From NCBI RefSeq assembly GCF_051348905.1, contig NC_135232.1:790242775-790306774 (forward strand): a DNA stretch of 64,000 nt. Reading direction: 5' to 3'. The stretch is from Ranitomeya variabilis (taxonomy: Eukaryota > Chordata > Amphibia > Anura > Dendrobatidae). The notes beneath the pieces were generated by a model that worked only from the letters and a program-made list of their open reading frames with translations, had not been told where the DNA came from and did not search any database. Shown here piece after piece: positions 23,121 through 35,496 of this stretch (position 1 is the first letter of the stretch; the number at the start of each line of letters is the position of its first letter). Both the position numbers and the translations under genes were made by a program.

Positions 23121-26046
23121 ATGAGGAAGTCTGGTGGAAGAGGTCGTGGCCGTGGGCGGTCATTGTCAGCTGGTAATGATGGTAGTGGTGGTGGAGCATC
23201 AGGTGGTCGTGGTAAAAGCAGTACCTAAGTCTCGAGTTGTTGAGCCAGGTTCATCGTCTGGCTACACAAGGCCTCGAACGCTCCCTTTTCTGGGAGTAGG
23301 AAAACCGCTTTTAAAGCCGGAGCAGCAAGAACAAGTTTTGGCTTTACTTGCTGACTCAGCCTCTAGCTCTTTTGCCTCCTCTTCTGAAAGTGCTAAATGT
23401 AAAAGCAGCGCGTCATTAGTGGATGTTCACGGTCAGGGACAAGTCGCTTCCTTGTCTTCTTCACCCAGAACAAGAGAGAAGGATGCGTCAGGAGACACAA
23501 CGGGTTACTCCATGGAGCTCTTTACACATACCGTTCCTGGGTTAGACAGTGAAACAGTTAACAGGCCATGCCCATTAGAAGTTGAATCGGACATGGAGTG
23601 CACTGATGCACAGCCACAGCCAGATTACTATGCTGTTCCTTTGACTCAGACAAGAACATTGCCCTCGCAGTGTACTGAGCCAGAATCAAACCCAGCTGAG
23701 ACTACGGTGCCCCGTCACGAACGCTATACCACCGGCTTACACGGTGACACAGATGAAGTTGCACACGAGATAGAAGAGGAGGTCATAGATGACCCAGTTG
23801 TTGACCCCGATTGGCAGCCATTGGGGGAACAGGGTGCAGGCAGCAGTAGTTCTGAAGTGGAGGAGGAGGAGGAGGAGCCGCAGCAGGCATCAACATCACA
23901 ACAGGTTCCATATGCCGGGCCCGTATCTGGCCAAAAACGCGTGGCAAAACCAAAACCAGTTGGAGGACAGCGTGGCCATCCGGTTAAAGAAGCTCACTCT
24001 GCAATGCCTGAAAAGGTATCCAATAGTAGAAAGAGTGCAGTCTGGCATTTTTTTAAACAACATCCAAATGATAAGCGCAAAGTCATCTGTCAAAAATGTT
24101 CAACTACCTTAAGCAGAGGTCAGAATCTTAAAAGTCTAAATACAAGTTGCATGCATAGACATTTATCCACCATGCATTTGCAAGCCTGGACTAACTACCA
24201 AACGTGCCTAAAGGTTGCAGCACCCTCGGCCAATGAAGCTAGTCAGCAATGCTACATCCCTTCCCTCACTGTAAGCCCACCATTTCCTGCAACACCTGCA
24301 GTATCTGTGCAGCTTTTGTCTCCAGGCCAAAGCAGTCAGGGAATCACCAGGTTCGTAGTAGGAAACACTGCATGTAGGGCACCGGCAAGAATACCATCTC
24401 CAACCCTCTCTCAGTCTGCCATGTCCACCGGCACCACCGCTAGTTCCACGATCTCCAGCTCTCCAGTCCAGCTCACCCTACATGAGACTCTTGTTAGGAA
24501 AAGGAAGTACTCATCCTCGCATCCGCGTACACAGGGTTTGAACGCCCACATTGCTAGACTAATCTCAATAGAGATGATGCCCTACCAGTTAGTTGAAAGC
24601 GAAGCTTTCAAAGCGCTGATGGACTACGCTGTACCACGCTACGAGCTACCCAGTCGACACTTCTTTTCTAGAAAAGCCATCCCAGCCCTCCAACAGCATG
24701 TTAAAGACCGCATTGTCCATGCACTCAGGCAGTCTGTGACAACAAAGGTGCACCTGACAGCAGATGCATGGACCAGTAGGCATGGCCAGGGACGTTACGT
24801 GTCCATCATGGCACACTGGGTGAATGTGGTGTATGCAGGTTCCACAGGGGACAGCAATATTGGGACAGTTCTGCCTAGCCCAAGGTCAAGGAAACAGTTG
24901 GCTGTAGGTGTTTGCCCCCCCTCCTCCTCTTCCTCGTCCTCCTGCAGAAGCGAGAGCTCGTCCACAGACCACAGTCGCACATCCACTCCATCTGCAGCTG
25001 CCATTGTTGTACACCAGGTGTGCCATTATGGGACAGCTAGTGGCAAGCGTCAGCAGGCTGTATTGGCAATGAAGTGTTTGGGCGACAACAGACACACCGC
25101 GGAAGTTCTGTCCGAGTTCTTGCAGAAAGAAACTCAGTCATGGCTGGGCACTGTACATCTTGAGGCAGGCAAGGTAGTGAGTGATAACGGAAGGAATTTC
25201 ATGGCTGCCATAGCCCTTTCCCAACTGAAACACATTCCTTGCCTGGCTCACACCTTAAACCTGGTGGTGCAGTGCTTCCTGAAAAGTTATCCGGGGTTAC
25301 CCGACCTGCTCCTCAAAGTGCGCAGACTTTGCTCGCATATCCGCCGTTCGCCCGTACACTCCAGCCGTATGCAGAACTATCAGCGGTCTTTGAACCTTCC
25401 CCAGCATCGCCTAATCATCGACGTTGCAACAAGGTAGAACTCCACACTGCACATGCTTCAGAGACTGTGCAAACAGAGGCGTGCTGTTATGTATTTGTGG
25501 GAGGATACATGGGCAGGCAGTTGGATGGCAGACATGGAGTTGTCAGGTGTGCAGTGGTCGAAGCTACAAGACCTGTGTCAAGTCCTTCAGTGTTTTGAGG
25601 AATGCACATGGCTGGTTAGTGCAGACAACGCCATAATAAGCATGAGCATCCCCCTAATGCGTCTGCTGATGCAAAGTTTGACGCACATAAAGGAGCAGGC
25701 GTCTGCAGCCGAGGAAGATGAAAGCCTTGATGACAGTCAGCCATTGTCTGGTCAGGGCCGTGTAGAGGACGCGGTAGCGGGCGAAGAGGATGAGGAGGAC
25801 GAGGAGGATGATGGGGATGAGTACTTTTTTAATGAGGAAGCTTCTCCTGGGCCAACAGAAATTAGTGGCGTTGCAAGGCCAGGTTCTGTTTTTTTAAGGG
25901 AGACAAGTGACCTAGATTTGCCGGTAACTGCCCCTCAAACCAGCACAACCGCAGATTTGACAACTGGAACTTTGGCCCACATGGCGGATTATGCCTTACG
26001 TATCCTCAAAAGGGACCCACGCATTATTAAAATGATGATCGATGAC
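23121..26046 (+). pseudogene. hAT transposase (BED-finger type), N-terminal and core part
   Basis: The likely start at 23121 opens an RG-rich leader (MRKSGGRGRGRGRS). That frame stops at 23226 and the rest lies one frame over, consistent with a 1-nt shift, so a long open frame then runs to 25437. A BED zinc finger (CQKC with HRHLSTMH) is near residue 300-350 of the long frame. The RNase H-like core follows: first catalytic Asp in TADAWTS (about 24762), second in SDNGRNF (about 25183), then the CLAHTLNL motif. The stop at 25435-25437 replaces the Trp of a TRWNSTLHML-type motif and the frame continues past it in phase, including FEECT with the likely catalytic Glu. Acidic low-complexity tracts are present. 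A nested hAT interrupts the gene at 26047. Confidence 0.85.
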
Positions 26047-27507
26047 TAGTGTTGAGCATTCCGATACCGCAAGTATCGGGTATCGGCCGATATTTGCTGT
26101 ATCGGAATTCCGATACCGAGATCCGATACTTTTGTGGTATCGGGTATCGGTATCGAAACAACATTAATGTAAAAATGTGTAAAAGAGAGAATTAAAATAA
26201 AAAATATTGCTATACTCACCTCTCCGACGCAGCCTGCACCTTACCGAGGGAAGCGGCAGCGTTCTTTGTTTAAAATTCGCGCTTTTCTTTCCTTACGTGA
26301 AGTCCCGGCTTTGTGATTGGTTGCGTCGCAGTCACATGGGCGACGCAACCAATCACAGCAAGCCGTGACGTAATTTCAGGTAATTAAGGATTTTAAAATT
26401 ACGTCCCGGCTTTGTGATTGGTTGCGTCGCAGTCACATGGGCGACGCAACCAATCACAAGCCGTGACGTCACGGGAGGCTGGACACGCGCGCATTTTAAA
26501 ATGCGCGCTTGTCCAGCCTCCCGTGACGTCCCGGCTTGTGATTGGTTGCGTCGCGATCAACCAATCACAAGCCGGGAGGCTGGACACGCGCGCATTTTAA
26601 AATGCGCGCTTGTCCAACCTCCCGTGACGTCCCGGCTTGTGATTGGTTGCGTCGCGATCAACCAATCACAAGCCGGGAGGCTGGACAAGCGCGCATTTTA
26701 AAATGCGCGCGTGTCCAGCCTCCCGGCTTGTGATTGGTTGACCGTGAAGCAACCAATCACAAGCCGGGACGTCACGGGAGGTTGGACAAGCGCGCATTTT
26801 AAAATGCGCGCGTGTCCAGCCTCCCGGCTTGTGATTGGTTGACCGCGAAGCAACCAATCACAAGCCGGGACGTCACGGGAGGTTGGACAAGCGCGCATTT
26901 TAAAATGCGCGCGTGTCCAGCCTCCCGGCTTGTGATTGGTTGACCGCGACGCAACCAATCACAAAGCCGGGACGTAATTTTAAAATCCTGAAGGACCTGA
27001 AATTACGTCACGGCTTGCTGTGATTGGTTGCGTCGCCCATGTGACTGCGACGCAACCAATCACAACGCCGGAACGTAATTTTAAAATCCTGAAGGACCTG
27101 AAATTACGTCACGGCTTGCTGTGATTGGTTGCGTCCCGGCCACATGGGCGGCACGCGACCAATCACAAGCCGGGACTTCACGTAAAGGAAAGAAAAGCGC
27201 GAATTTTAAACAAAGAACGCTGCCGCTTCCCTCGGTAAGGTGCAGGCTGCGTCGGAGAGGTGAGTATTGCAATATTTTTTATTTTAATTCTTTCTTTTAC
27301 ACATTAATATGGTTCCCAGGGCCTGAAGGAGAGTTTCCTCTCCTTCAGACCCTGGGAACCATCAGGGATACCGTCCGATACATGAGTCCCATTGACTTGT
27401 ATTGGTATCGGGTATCGGTATCGGATTGGATCCGATACTTTGCCGGTATCGGCCGATACTTTCCGATACCGATACTTTCAAGTATCGGACGGTATCGCTC
27501 AACACTA
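26047..27507. mobile_element. Non-autonomous hAT, nested and palindromic
   Basis: The ends TAGTGTTGAGC and its complement are flanked by TCGATGAC and CCGATGAC, an 8-bp target duplication with one mismatch. The element has no open reading frame of its own. Its two arms are long inverted repeats (about 26180-26400 mirrors about 27000-27290), and the middle is built of alternating inverted blocks with many ATTGG/CCAAT motifs, TGACGTCA-like and GCGCGC motifs. A further hairpin (GGTTCCCAGG and complement) lies near 27309-27361. The terminus resembles that of the host element (TAGGGTTGAGC), so both probably belong to related hAT families. It inserted after the Asp-rich codons before the DPRYK motif of the transposase. 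Confidence 0.9.
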
Positions 27508-28142
27508 CCGATGACGATTACTGGTTGGCCTGCATCCTTGACCCTCGCTATAAAGGCAAATTGCAAAATATTATGCCACATGAGAACCTTGAACAAATAT
27601 TAGCAACCAAACAAGCAACTCTTGTAGACCGTTTGATTCAGGCATTCCCAGCACACAGCGCCAGTGATGGTTCTCACACGAGCTGCAGGGGGCTACAGGG
27701 AAGAGGTGTTAGAGGTGCACAAATCAGAAGTGGCGTTGGACAGAGGGGTTTTCTGACCAGGTTGTGGAGTGATTTCGCAATGACCGCAGACAGGACAGGT
27801 ACTGCAGCATCTATTCAAAGTGACAGGAGACAACATTTGTCCAGTATGGTTACTAACTATTTTTCATCCCTTATCGATGTTCTCCCTCAACCGTCATTCC
27901 CATTTGATTACTGGGCATCCAAATTAGACACCTGGCCTGAATTGGCAGAATATGCATTGCAGGACCTTGCTTGCCCAGCAGCTAGTGTGCTATCAGAAAG
28001 AGTATTCAGTGCTGCTGGTTCAATATTAACCGAAAAAAGGACTCGTCTGGCTACCCAAAATGTGGATGATCTAACCTTCATTAAAATGAACCACTCCTGG
28101 ATTTCAAATTATTTTGCCCCACCTTTCCCGGCTGACACCTAG
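27508..28142 (+). pseudogene. hAT transposase, C-terminal part with dimerisation domain
   Basis: This continues the interrupted transposase on the far side of the nested element. It reads DYWLACILDPRYKGKL, then a low-similarity linker, then the hATC dimerisation region: YWASKLDTWPELAEYALQDL followed by the motif CPAASVLSERVFSAAG, a hallmark of hAT transposases. The frame ends at the TAG at 28140-28142. Without the nested insertion it would follow directly from the upstream part through the duplicated target bases. Confidence 0.88.
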
Positions 28143-28800
28143 CTTTCCTATAAAAAGGTCTTGCTTGTGGACTGGTCTTACTGAGTGTTCCAATCTCTTA
28201 ATTTGCAGCAGCTGTTTGTCCAGCATACGACATGTTTACACCTCCCTCAATGGGAAAACTCCCCCCAGGGGGCCGTGGTCTCGCCACTTGGCGCAAGCAC
28301 CCGTTAGAGTGCCGTTTGTCTGAAGAGGTGGGTGTGCCCGCTTTTGGTCGACGGCACTGCCACTGGGTCCCTCATAGTACAATAAAGTGTCTCTGGCGGT
28401 GGTGGCGCGCACCCAACGTCAGACACACCGTTGTAACATGAGGGGCCCTGGGACGGTACCGCCGGCCACAAGAGAGTTCACCCCCCCCCCAGCTCAAACT
28501 GTGCTCTACCACGTGCAAAATTATCTCTCACAGCTCCACCAATGTTTAGTCTATGCGCTGACATCATTCAATGCCTGGCACTGACAATACCAATTTGTTG
28601 ACATCTATGATGCTAGTTAAAGTAGTCTGGGTCAGTGTCCTATATTGACACCAGTAAATACTTACTGCCAAATTACTATGTCAGAAACTCAGCAGATGAG
28701 CCCACCCCTGTACCTAAGTATGCCACACTTTTGTTTTTTTGTTTTGTTGTTTTGCGAGACATTAACATCTATTTATTTTTTGTGAGTACTAACTGTGTCA
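28143..28800 (+). other. hAT 3' untranslated region and spacer
   Basis: No gene is visible. It includes a short C-run at about 28481 and GGGGCCCTG-type sequence that recurs near 47515 in the terminal region. The stretch leads directly into the 120-bp satellite. Confidence 0.5.
28381..28386 (+). terminator. Polyadenylation signal of the transposase
   Basis: AATAAA, 239 bp after the transposase stop, followed by a GT-rich stretch (GTGTCTCTGGCGGTGGTGG) as expected of a downstream element. Confidence 0.6.
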
Positions 28801-31540
28801 GACACTCCTTGTAATCGTCCTCCGCTGACCACAACAATGCTGCCTGTGTACCCATGTAACCTATTTAAAACTGCATAGAGCCTATTTTTATTTATTTTAG
28901 GCCTAGTAAGCCTGTCTGCGGTCCCTCCTTGCAATCCTCCTCCACTGACCACAACAATGCTGCCTGTGTACCCCTGCGAGATAACTCTAAGTGCCTTGAG
29001 CCTATTTTTATTTATTTTAGGCCTAGTAAGCCTGTCTGTGGTCCCTCCTTGCAAACCTCCTCCACTGACCACAACAATGCTGCCTGTGTACCCATGTAAC
29101 CTATTTAAAACTGCATAGAGCCTATTTTTATTTATTTTAGGCCTAGTAAGCCTGTCTGCGGTCCCTCCTTGCAATCCTCCTCCACTGACCACACCAATGC
29201 TGCCTGTGTACCCATGTAACCTATTTAAAACTGCATAGAGCCTATTTTTATTTATTTTAGGCCCAGTAAGCCTGTCTGCGGTCCCTCCTTGCAATCCTCC
29301 TCCACTGACCACAACAATGCTGCCTGTGTACCCCTGCAAGATAACTCTAAGTGCCTTGAGCCTATTTTTATTTATTTTAGGCCCAGTAAGCCTGTCTGCG
29401 ATCCCTCCTTGCAATCCAACTCCACTGACCACACCAATGCTGCCTGTGTACCCATGTAACCTATTTAAAACTGCATAGAGCCTATTTTTATTTATTTTAG
29501 GCCTAGTAAGCCTGTCTGCGGTCCCTCCTTGCAATCCTCCTCCACTGACCACAACAATGCTGCCTGTGTACCCATGTAACCTATTTAAAACTGCATAGAG
29601 CCTATTTTTATTTATTTTAGGCCTAGTAAGCCTGTCTGCGGTCCCTCCTTGCAATCCTCCTCCACTGACCACACCAATGCTGCCTGTGTACCCCTGCGAG
29701 ATAACTCTAAGTGCCTTGAGCCTATTTTTATTTATTTTAGGCCTAGTAAGCCTGTCTGCGGTCCCTCCTTGCAATCCTCCTCCACTGACCACAACAATGC
29801 TGCCTGTGTACCCATGTAACCTATTTAAAACTGCATAGAGCCTATTTTTATTTATTTTAGGCCTAGTAAGCCAGTCTGCGGTCCCTCCTTGCAATACTCC
29901 TCCACTGACCACAACAATGCTGCCTGTGTACCCCTGTGAGATAACTCTAAGTGCCTTGAGCCTATTTTAATTTATTTTAGGCCTAGTAAGCCTGTCTGCG
30001 GTCCCTCCTTGCAATCCTCCTCCACTGACCACAACAATGCTGCCTGTGTACCCATGTAACCTATTTAAAACTGCATAGAGCCTATTTTTATTTATTTTAG
30101 GCCTAGTAAGCCTGTCTGTGGTCCCTCCTTGCAATCCTCCTCCACTGACCACAACAATGCTGCTTGTATACCCATGTAACCTATTTAAAACTGCATAGAG
30201 CCTATTTTTATTTATTTTAGGCCTAGTAAGCCTGTCTGCGGTCCCTCCTTGCAATCCTCCTCCACTGACCACAACAATGCTGCCTGTGTACCCATGTAAC
30301 CTATTTAAAACTGCATAGAGCCTATTTTTATTTATTTTAGGCCTAGTAAGCCTGTCTGAGGTCCCTCCTTGCAATCCTCCTCCACTGACCACAACAATGC
30401 TGCCTGTGTACCCCTGCGAGATAACTCTAAGTGCCTTGAGCCTATTTTTATTTATTTTAGGCCTAGTAAGCCTGTCTGCGGTCCCTCCTTGCAATCCTCC
30501 TCCACTGACCACAACAATGCTGCCTGTATACCCATGTAACCTATTTAAAACTGCATAGAGCCTATTTTTATTTATTTTAGGCCCAGTAAGCCTGTCTGCG
30601 GTCCCTCCTTGCAATCCTCCTCCACTGACCACAACAATGCTGCCTGTGTACCCATGTAACCTATTTAAAACTGCATAGAGCCTATTTTTATTTATTTTAG
30701 GCCTAGTAAGCCTGTCTGAGGTCCCTCCTTGCAATCCTCCTCCACTGACCACAACAATGCTGCCTGTGTACCCCTGCGAGATAACTCTAAGTGCCTTGAG
30801 CCTATTTTTATTTATTTTAGGCCTAGTAAGCCTGTCTGCGGTCCCTCCTTGCAATCCTCCTCCACTGACCACAACAATGCTGCCTGTGTACCCATGTAAC
30901 CTATTTAAAACTGCATAGAGCCTATTTTTATTTATTTTAGGCCTAGTAAGCCTGTCTGCGGTCCCTCCTTGCAATCCTCCTCCACTGACCACAACAATGC
31001 TGCCTGTGTACCCCTGCGAGATAACTCTAAGTGCCTTGAGCCTATTTTAATTTATTTTAGGCCTAGTAAGCCTGTCTGCGGTCCCTCCTTGCAATCCTCC
31101 TCCACTGACCACAACAATGCTGCCTGTGTACCCATGTAACCTATTTAAAACTGCATAGAGCCTATTTTTATTTATTTTAGGCCTAGTAAGCCTGTCTGCG
31201 GTCCGTCCTTGCAATCCTCCTCCACTGACCACAACAATGCTGCCTGTGTACCCATGTAACCTATTTAAAACTGCATAGAGCCTATTTTTATTTATTTTAG
31301 GCCTAGTAAGCCTGTCTGCGGTCCGTCCTTGCAATCCTCCTCCACTGACCACAACAATGCTGCCTGTGTACCCATGTAACCTATTTAAAACTGCATAGAG
31401 CCTATTTTTATTTATTTTAGGCCTAGTAAGCCTGTCTGCGGTCCCTCCTTGCAATCGTCCTCCGCTGACCACACCAATGCTGCCCGTGTACCCCTGGAAC
31501 CTATTTAAAAGTTCATAGAGCCTATTTATATATTTTATTT
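28801..31540. repeat. 120-bp satellite inside the hAT (23 monomers)
   Basis: Monomers repeat at exactly 120 bp with no insertion or deletion over more than 2.5 kb. Two types alternate: type A has CCCATGTAACCTATTTAAAA and type B has CCCCTGCGAGATAACTCTAA at the same place. The order is A B AA B AA B A B AAA B AA B A B AAAA. The block BAABABAAA occurs twice (29281-30360 and 30361-31440), and its sixth monomer carries the same private variant (CCTATTTTAATTT) both times, giving a 1080-bp higher-order unit. The first and last monomers are diverged. Long open frames on the minus strand arise only because 120 is a multiple of three. Confidence 0.95.
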
Positions 31541-31553
31541 AATATTAATAAAG

Positions 31554-31797
31554 CCATGATGGACTACGCTGTACCACGCTACAAGCTAACCAGTCGACAC
31601 TTCTTTTGTGAAAAAAGCCATCCCAACCCTCCACCAGCATGTAAAAGACCGCATTGTCCATGCACTCTGGCAATCTGTGAGTACAAAGGTGCACCTGACA
31701 ACAGATGCATGAACCTCTAGGCATGGCCACGAAAGGTTACGTGTCCATTACGGCGCAATGGGTTAATGTGGTGGATGCATGGTCCACAGGGGACAGC
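31554..31797 (+). pseudogene. Duplicate fragment of hAT transposase
   Basis: Closely matches 24614-24857 of the main transposase (the region around the first catalytic Asp) in the same orientation, with several substitutions and small indels that close the frame. It sits between the two satellites, so the internal part of this element has been assembled from pieces of more than one copy or has suffered an internal duplication. Confidence 0.85.
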
Positions 31798-31799
31798 CT

Positions 31800-34765
31800 A
31801 CTAAGTCTGTCTGCAGTCCCTAATTAAAATTGTCCTCAATTCAGGTTTTCGGGCTATTTTAAAAAATAGGAAACTGCATTTGGGCTACTAGTTTGGTTGG
31901 GGCCTACTAGTGATGTCTGCCGCTCCTGGGTGTTCTCCTCCTCTTTGGTGTTCTCCTCCAGGTTTCCTTGTCTGAGCTTCAACCTTCTGGCTCTCATTAA
32001 GTATTTGTTGGTAAAACTTGGTGGTTGGGGCCTACTAACGGTGTCTGCCGCTCCCTGGTGTTGTCCTCCACTGTCTAAATCTGAGCTTCAACCTTCTGGC
32101 TCTCATTAAGTATCTGTTGGTAAAAATTGGTGGTTGGGGCCTACTAACGGTGTCTGCCACTCCCTGGTGTTGTCCTCCACTGTCTAAATCTGAGCTTCAA
32201 GCTTCTGCCTCTCATTAAGTATTTTTAAATGTAACACTACAGTTGCCATACTACTTGGGTTGGGGCCTAGTAACGGTGTTCTCCTCCTCCTTGGTGTTCT
32301 CCTCCTCCTTGGTGTTCTCCTCCAGGTTTCCTTGTCTGAGCTTCAACCTTCTGGCTCTCATTAAGTATTTGTTGGTAAAAATTGGTGGTTGGGGCCTACT
32401 AACGGTGTCTGCCGCTCCCTGGTGTTGTCCTCCACTGTCTAAATCTGAGCTTCAACCTTCTGCCTCTCATTAAGTATTTTTAAATGTAACACTACAGTTG
32501 CCATACTACTTGGGTTGGGGCCTAGTAACGGTGTTCTCCTCCTCCTTGGTGTTCTCCTCCTCCTTGGTGTTCTCCTCCAGGTTTCCTTGTCTGAGCTTCA
32601 ACCTTCTGGCTCTCATTAAGTATTTGTTGGTAAAAATTGGTGGTTGGGGCCTACTAACGGTGTCTGCCGCTCCCTGGTGTTGTCCTCCACTGTCTAAATC
32701 TGAGCTTCAACCTTCTGGCTCTCATTAAGTATCTGTTGGTAAAAATTGGTGGTTGGGGCCTACTAACGGTGTCTGCCGCTCCCTGGTGTTGTCCTCCACT
32801 GTCTAAATCTGAGCTTCAACCTTCTGCCTCTCATTAAGTATTTTTAAATGTAACACTACAGTTGCCATACTACTTGGGTTGGGGCCTAGTAACGGTGTTC
32901 TCCTCCTCCTTGGTGTTCTCCACCTCCTTGGTGTTCTCCTCCAGGTTTCCCTGTCTGAGCTTCAACCTTCTGGCTCTCATTAAGTATTTGTTGGCAAAAT
33001 TGGTGGTTGGGGCCTACTAACGGTGTCTGCCGCTCTCTGGTGTTGTCCTCCACTGTCTAAATCTGAGCTTCAACCTTCTGGCTCTCATTAAGTATCTGTT
33101 GGTAAAAATTGGTGGTTGGGGCCTACTAACGGTGTCTGCCGCTCCCTGGTGTTGTCCTCCACTGTCTAAATCTGAGCTTCAACCTTCTGGCTCTCATTAA
33201 GTATTTGTTGGTAAAAATTGGTGGTTGGGGCCTACTAACGGTGTCTGCCGCTGCCTGGTGTTGTCCTCCACTGTCTAAATCTGAGCTTCAACCTTCTGCC
33301 TCTCATTAAGTATTTTTAAATGTAACACTACAGTTGCCATACTACTTGGGTTGGGGCCTAGTTACGGTGTTCTCCTCCTCCTCGGTGTTCTCCTCCAGGT
33401 TTCCTTGTCTGAGCTTCAACCTTCTGGCTCTCATTAAGTATCTGTTGGTAAAAATTGGTGGTTGGGGCCTACTAACGGTGTCTGCCTCTCCCTGGTGTTG
33501 TCCTCCACTGTCTAAATCTGAGCTTCAACCTTCTGGCTCTCATTAAGTATTTGTTGGTAAAAATTGGTGGTTGGGGCCTACTAACGGTGTCTGCCACTCC
33601 CTGGTGTTGTCCTCCACTGTCTAAATCTGAGCTTCAACCTTCTGCCTCTCATTAAGTATTTTTAAATGTAACACTACAGTTGCCATACTACTTGGGTTGG
33701 GGCCTAGTAACGGTGTTCTCCTCCTCCTTGGTGTTCTCCTCCTCCTTGGTGTTCTCCTCCAGGTTTCCTTGTCTGAGCTTCAACCTTCTGGCTCTCATTA
33801 AGTATAAGTTGGTAAAAATTGGTGGTTGGGGCCTACTAACGGTGTCTGCCGCTCCCTGGTGTTGTCCTCCACTGTCTAAATCTGAGCTTCAACCTTCTGG
33901 CTCTCATTAAGTATCTGTTGGTAAAAATTGGTGGTTGGGGCCTACTAACGGTGTCTGCCACTCCCTGGTGTTGTCCTCCACTGTCTAAATCTGAGCTTCA
34001 ACCTTCTGGCTCTCATTAAGTATCTGTTGGTAAAAATTGGTGGTTGGGGCCTACTAACGGTGTCTGCCGCTCCCTGGTGTTGTCCTCCACTGTCTAAATC
34101 TGAGCTTCAACCTTCTGGCTCTCATTAAGTATCTGTTGGTAAAAATTGGTGGTTGGGGCCTACTAACGGTGTCTGCCACTCCCTGGTGTTGTCCTCCACT
34201 GTCTAAATCTGAGCTTCAACCTTCTGGCTCTCATTAAGTATCTGTTGGTAAAAATTGGTGGTTGGGGCCTACTAACGGTGTCTGCCGCTCCCTGGTGTTG
34301 TCCTCCACTGTCTAAATCTGAGCTTCAACCTTCTGGCTCTCATTAAGTATTTGTTGGTAAAAATTGGTGGTTGGGGCCTATTAACGGTGTCTGCCGCTCC
34401 CTGGTGTTGTCCTCCTCTGTCTAAATCTGAGCTTCAACCTTCTGGCTCTCATTAAGTATCTGTTGGTAAAAATTGGTGGTTGGGGCCTACTAACGGTGTC
34501 TGCCGCTCCCTGGTGTTGTCCTCCACTGTCTGAATCTGAGCTTCAACCTTCTGGCTCTCATTAAGTATCTGTTGGTAAAAATTGGTGGTTGGGGCCTACT
34601 AACGGTGTCTGCCGCTCCTTGGTGTTGTCCTCCACTGTCTAAATCTGAGCTTCAACCATCTGGCTCTCATTAAGTATTTGTTGGTAAAAATTGGTGGTTG
34701 AGGCCTACTAACGGTGTCTGCTGCTCCCTGGTGTTGTCCTCCACTGTCTAAATCTGAGCTTCAAC
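31800..34765. repeat. 109-bp satellite inside the hAT, left part
   Basis: Tandem monomers of 109 bp with core GGCCTACTAACGGTGTCTGC, CTCCACTGTCTAAATCTGAG and GGCTCTCATTAAGTAT. Some units carry a longer variant containing AACACTACAGTTGCCATACT and a triplicated TCCTCCTTGGTGTTC segment. The long variant begins near 32243, 32498, 32863, 33334 and 33680, so simple and long units alternate irregularly. The first about 100 bp (31800-31900) are a diverged monomer. The array is interrupted by the chromovirus at 34766. Confidence 0.9.
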
Positions 34766-35485
34766 TGTTATGATTTTCCCAATGGCAGGGAAATCAAAAT
34801 AACAACGGACTAGCTCTCGGCTGATGGGAACTAAAGTGACCGTGACCTGAACCTGACACGACACTGGAAGTAGCCGGGGAGTGTTTCCTACGATGCCCTA
34901 GACACCACGCGCCAGCCGGAGATCTAACTACCCCTATCAGAGGAATATACAGGCCTGCCTTACCTCCAGAGATGAACCCCAAAAGGAGATAGCAGGCCCC
35001 CACAGATATTGACGGTGAGTCAAGAGGAAAAGACATACGTAGGATGAACAGCAGATTTAGCACAGTGAGGTCCGCTTACTAGATAGCAGAAGTACAGGAA
35101 AGAGTCACTTCACGGTCAACTTCAAAACACTACTCAAAAACACCATCCTGAAATTACTTTAAAACTCCAGTGACAACTCATGCCACTGGAGTGGCAATTT
35201 CAGTCCGCGAGAGCTTCCAGCTACAGAGAGTAACATTGCAAATAGCTGGACAAAAATAGCATTAACTAGAAACAAAATTCAACTTAGCTGAACAGGATCT
35301 TGAGGCAGGAGAATGCACAGAATGCTACTGATACATTGTAGGCCGGCATCGGACCAGCAGCCAAGCAGCCTTAAATAGGAAACTCCCCTAATGGGTGTCA
35401 ACAGGTGATCAAGGATAGAAGAAGGCAAATAAGTGGCAATACCATAAAACACCACCGGGGGAGCCCACAAACAGAATTCACAACA
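34766..35485 (-). repeat. Chromovirus 3' LTR
   Basis: 720 bp, beginning TGTTGTG and ending CATAACA in the element's own sense. It differs from the other LTR at about one position. Confidence 0.92.
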
Positions 35486-35496
35486 GTACCCCCCCC

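Noticed and set aside
28773-31472. Long minus-strand open frames with a 40-residue repeat
   Set aside because: They arise because the satellite period (120 bp) is divisible by three and the monomer happens to lack stops in that frame. There is no promoter, no recognised domain and the frames break only where monomers vary.
31897-33910. Plus-strand frames of about 70-76 codons in the 109-bp satellite
   Set aside because: They repeat with the satellite period and contain no conserved domain.
28801-34765. CRISPR array
   Set aside because: The tandem monomers are contiguous with no unique spacers, and the context is a vertebrate transposon.
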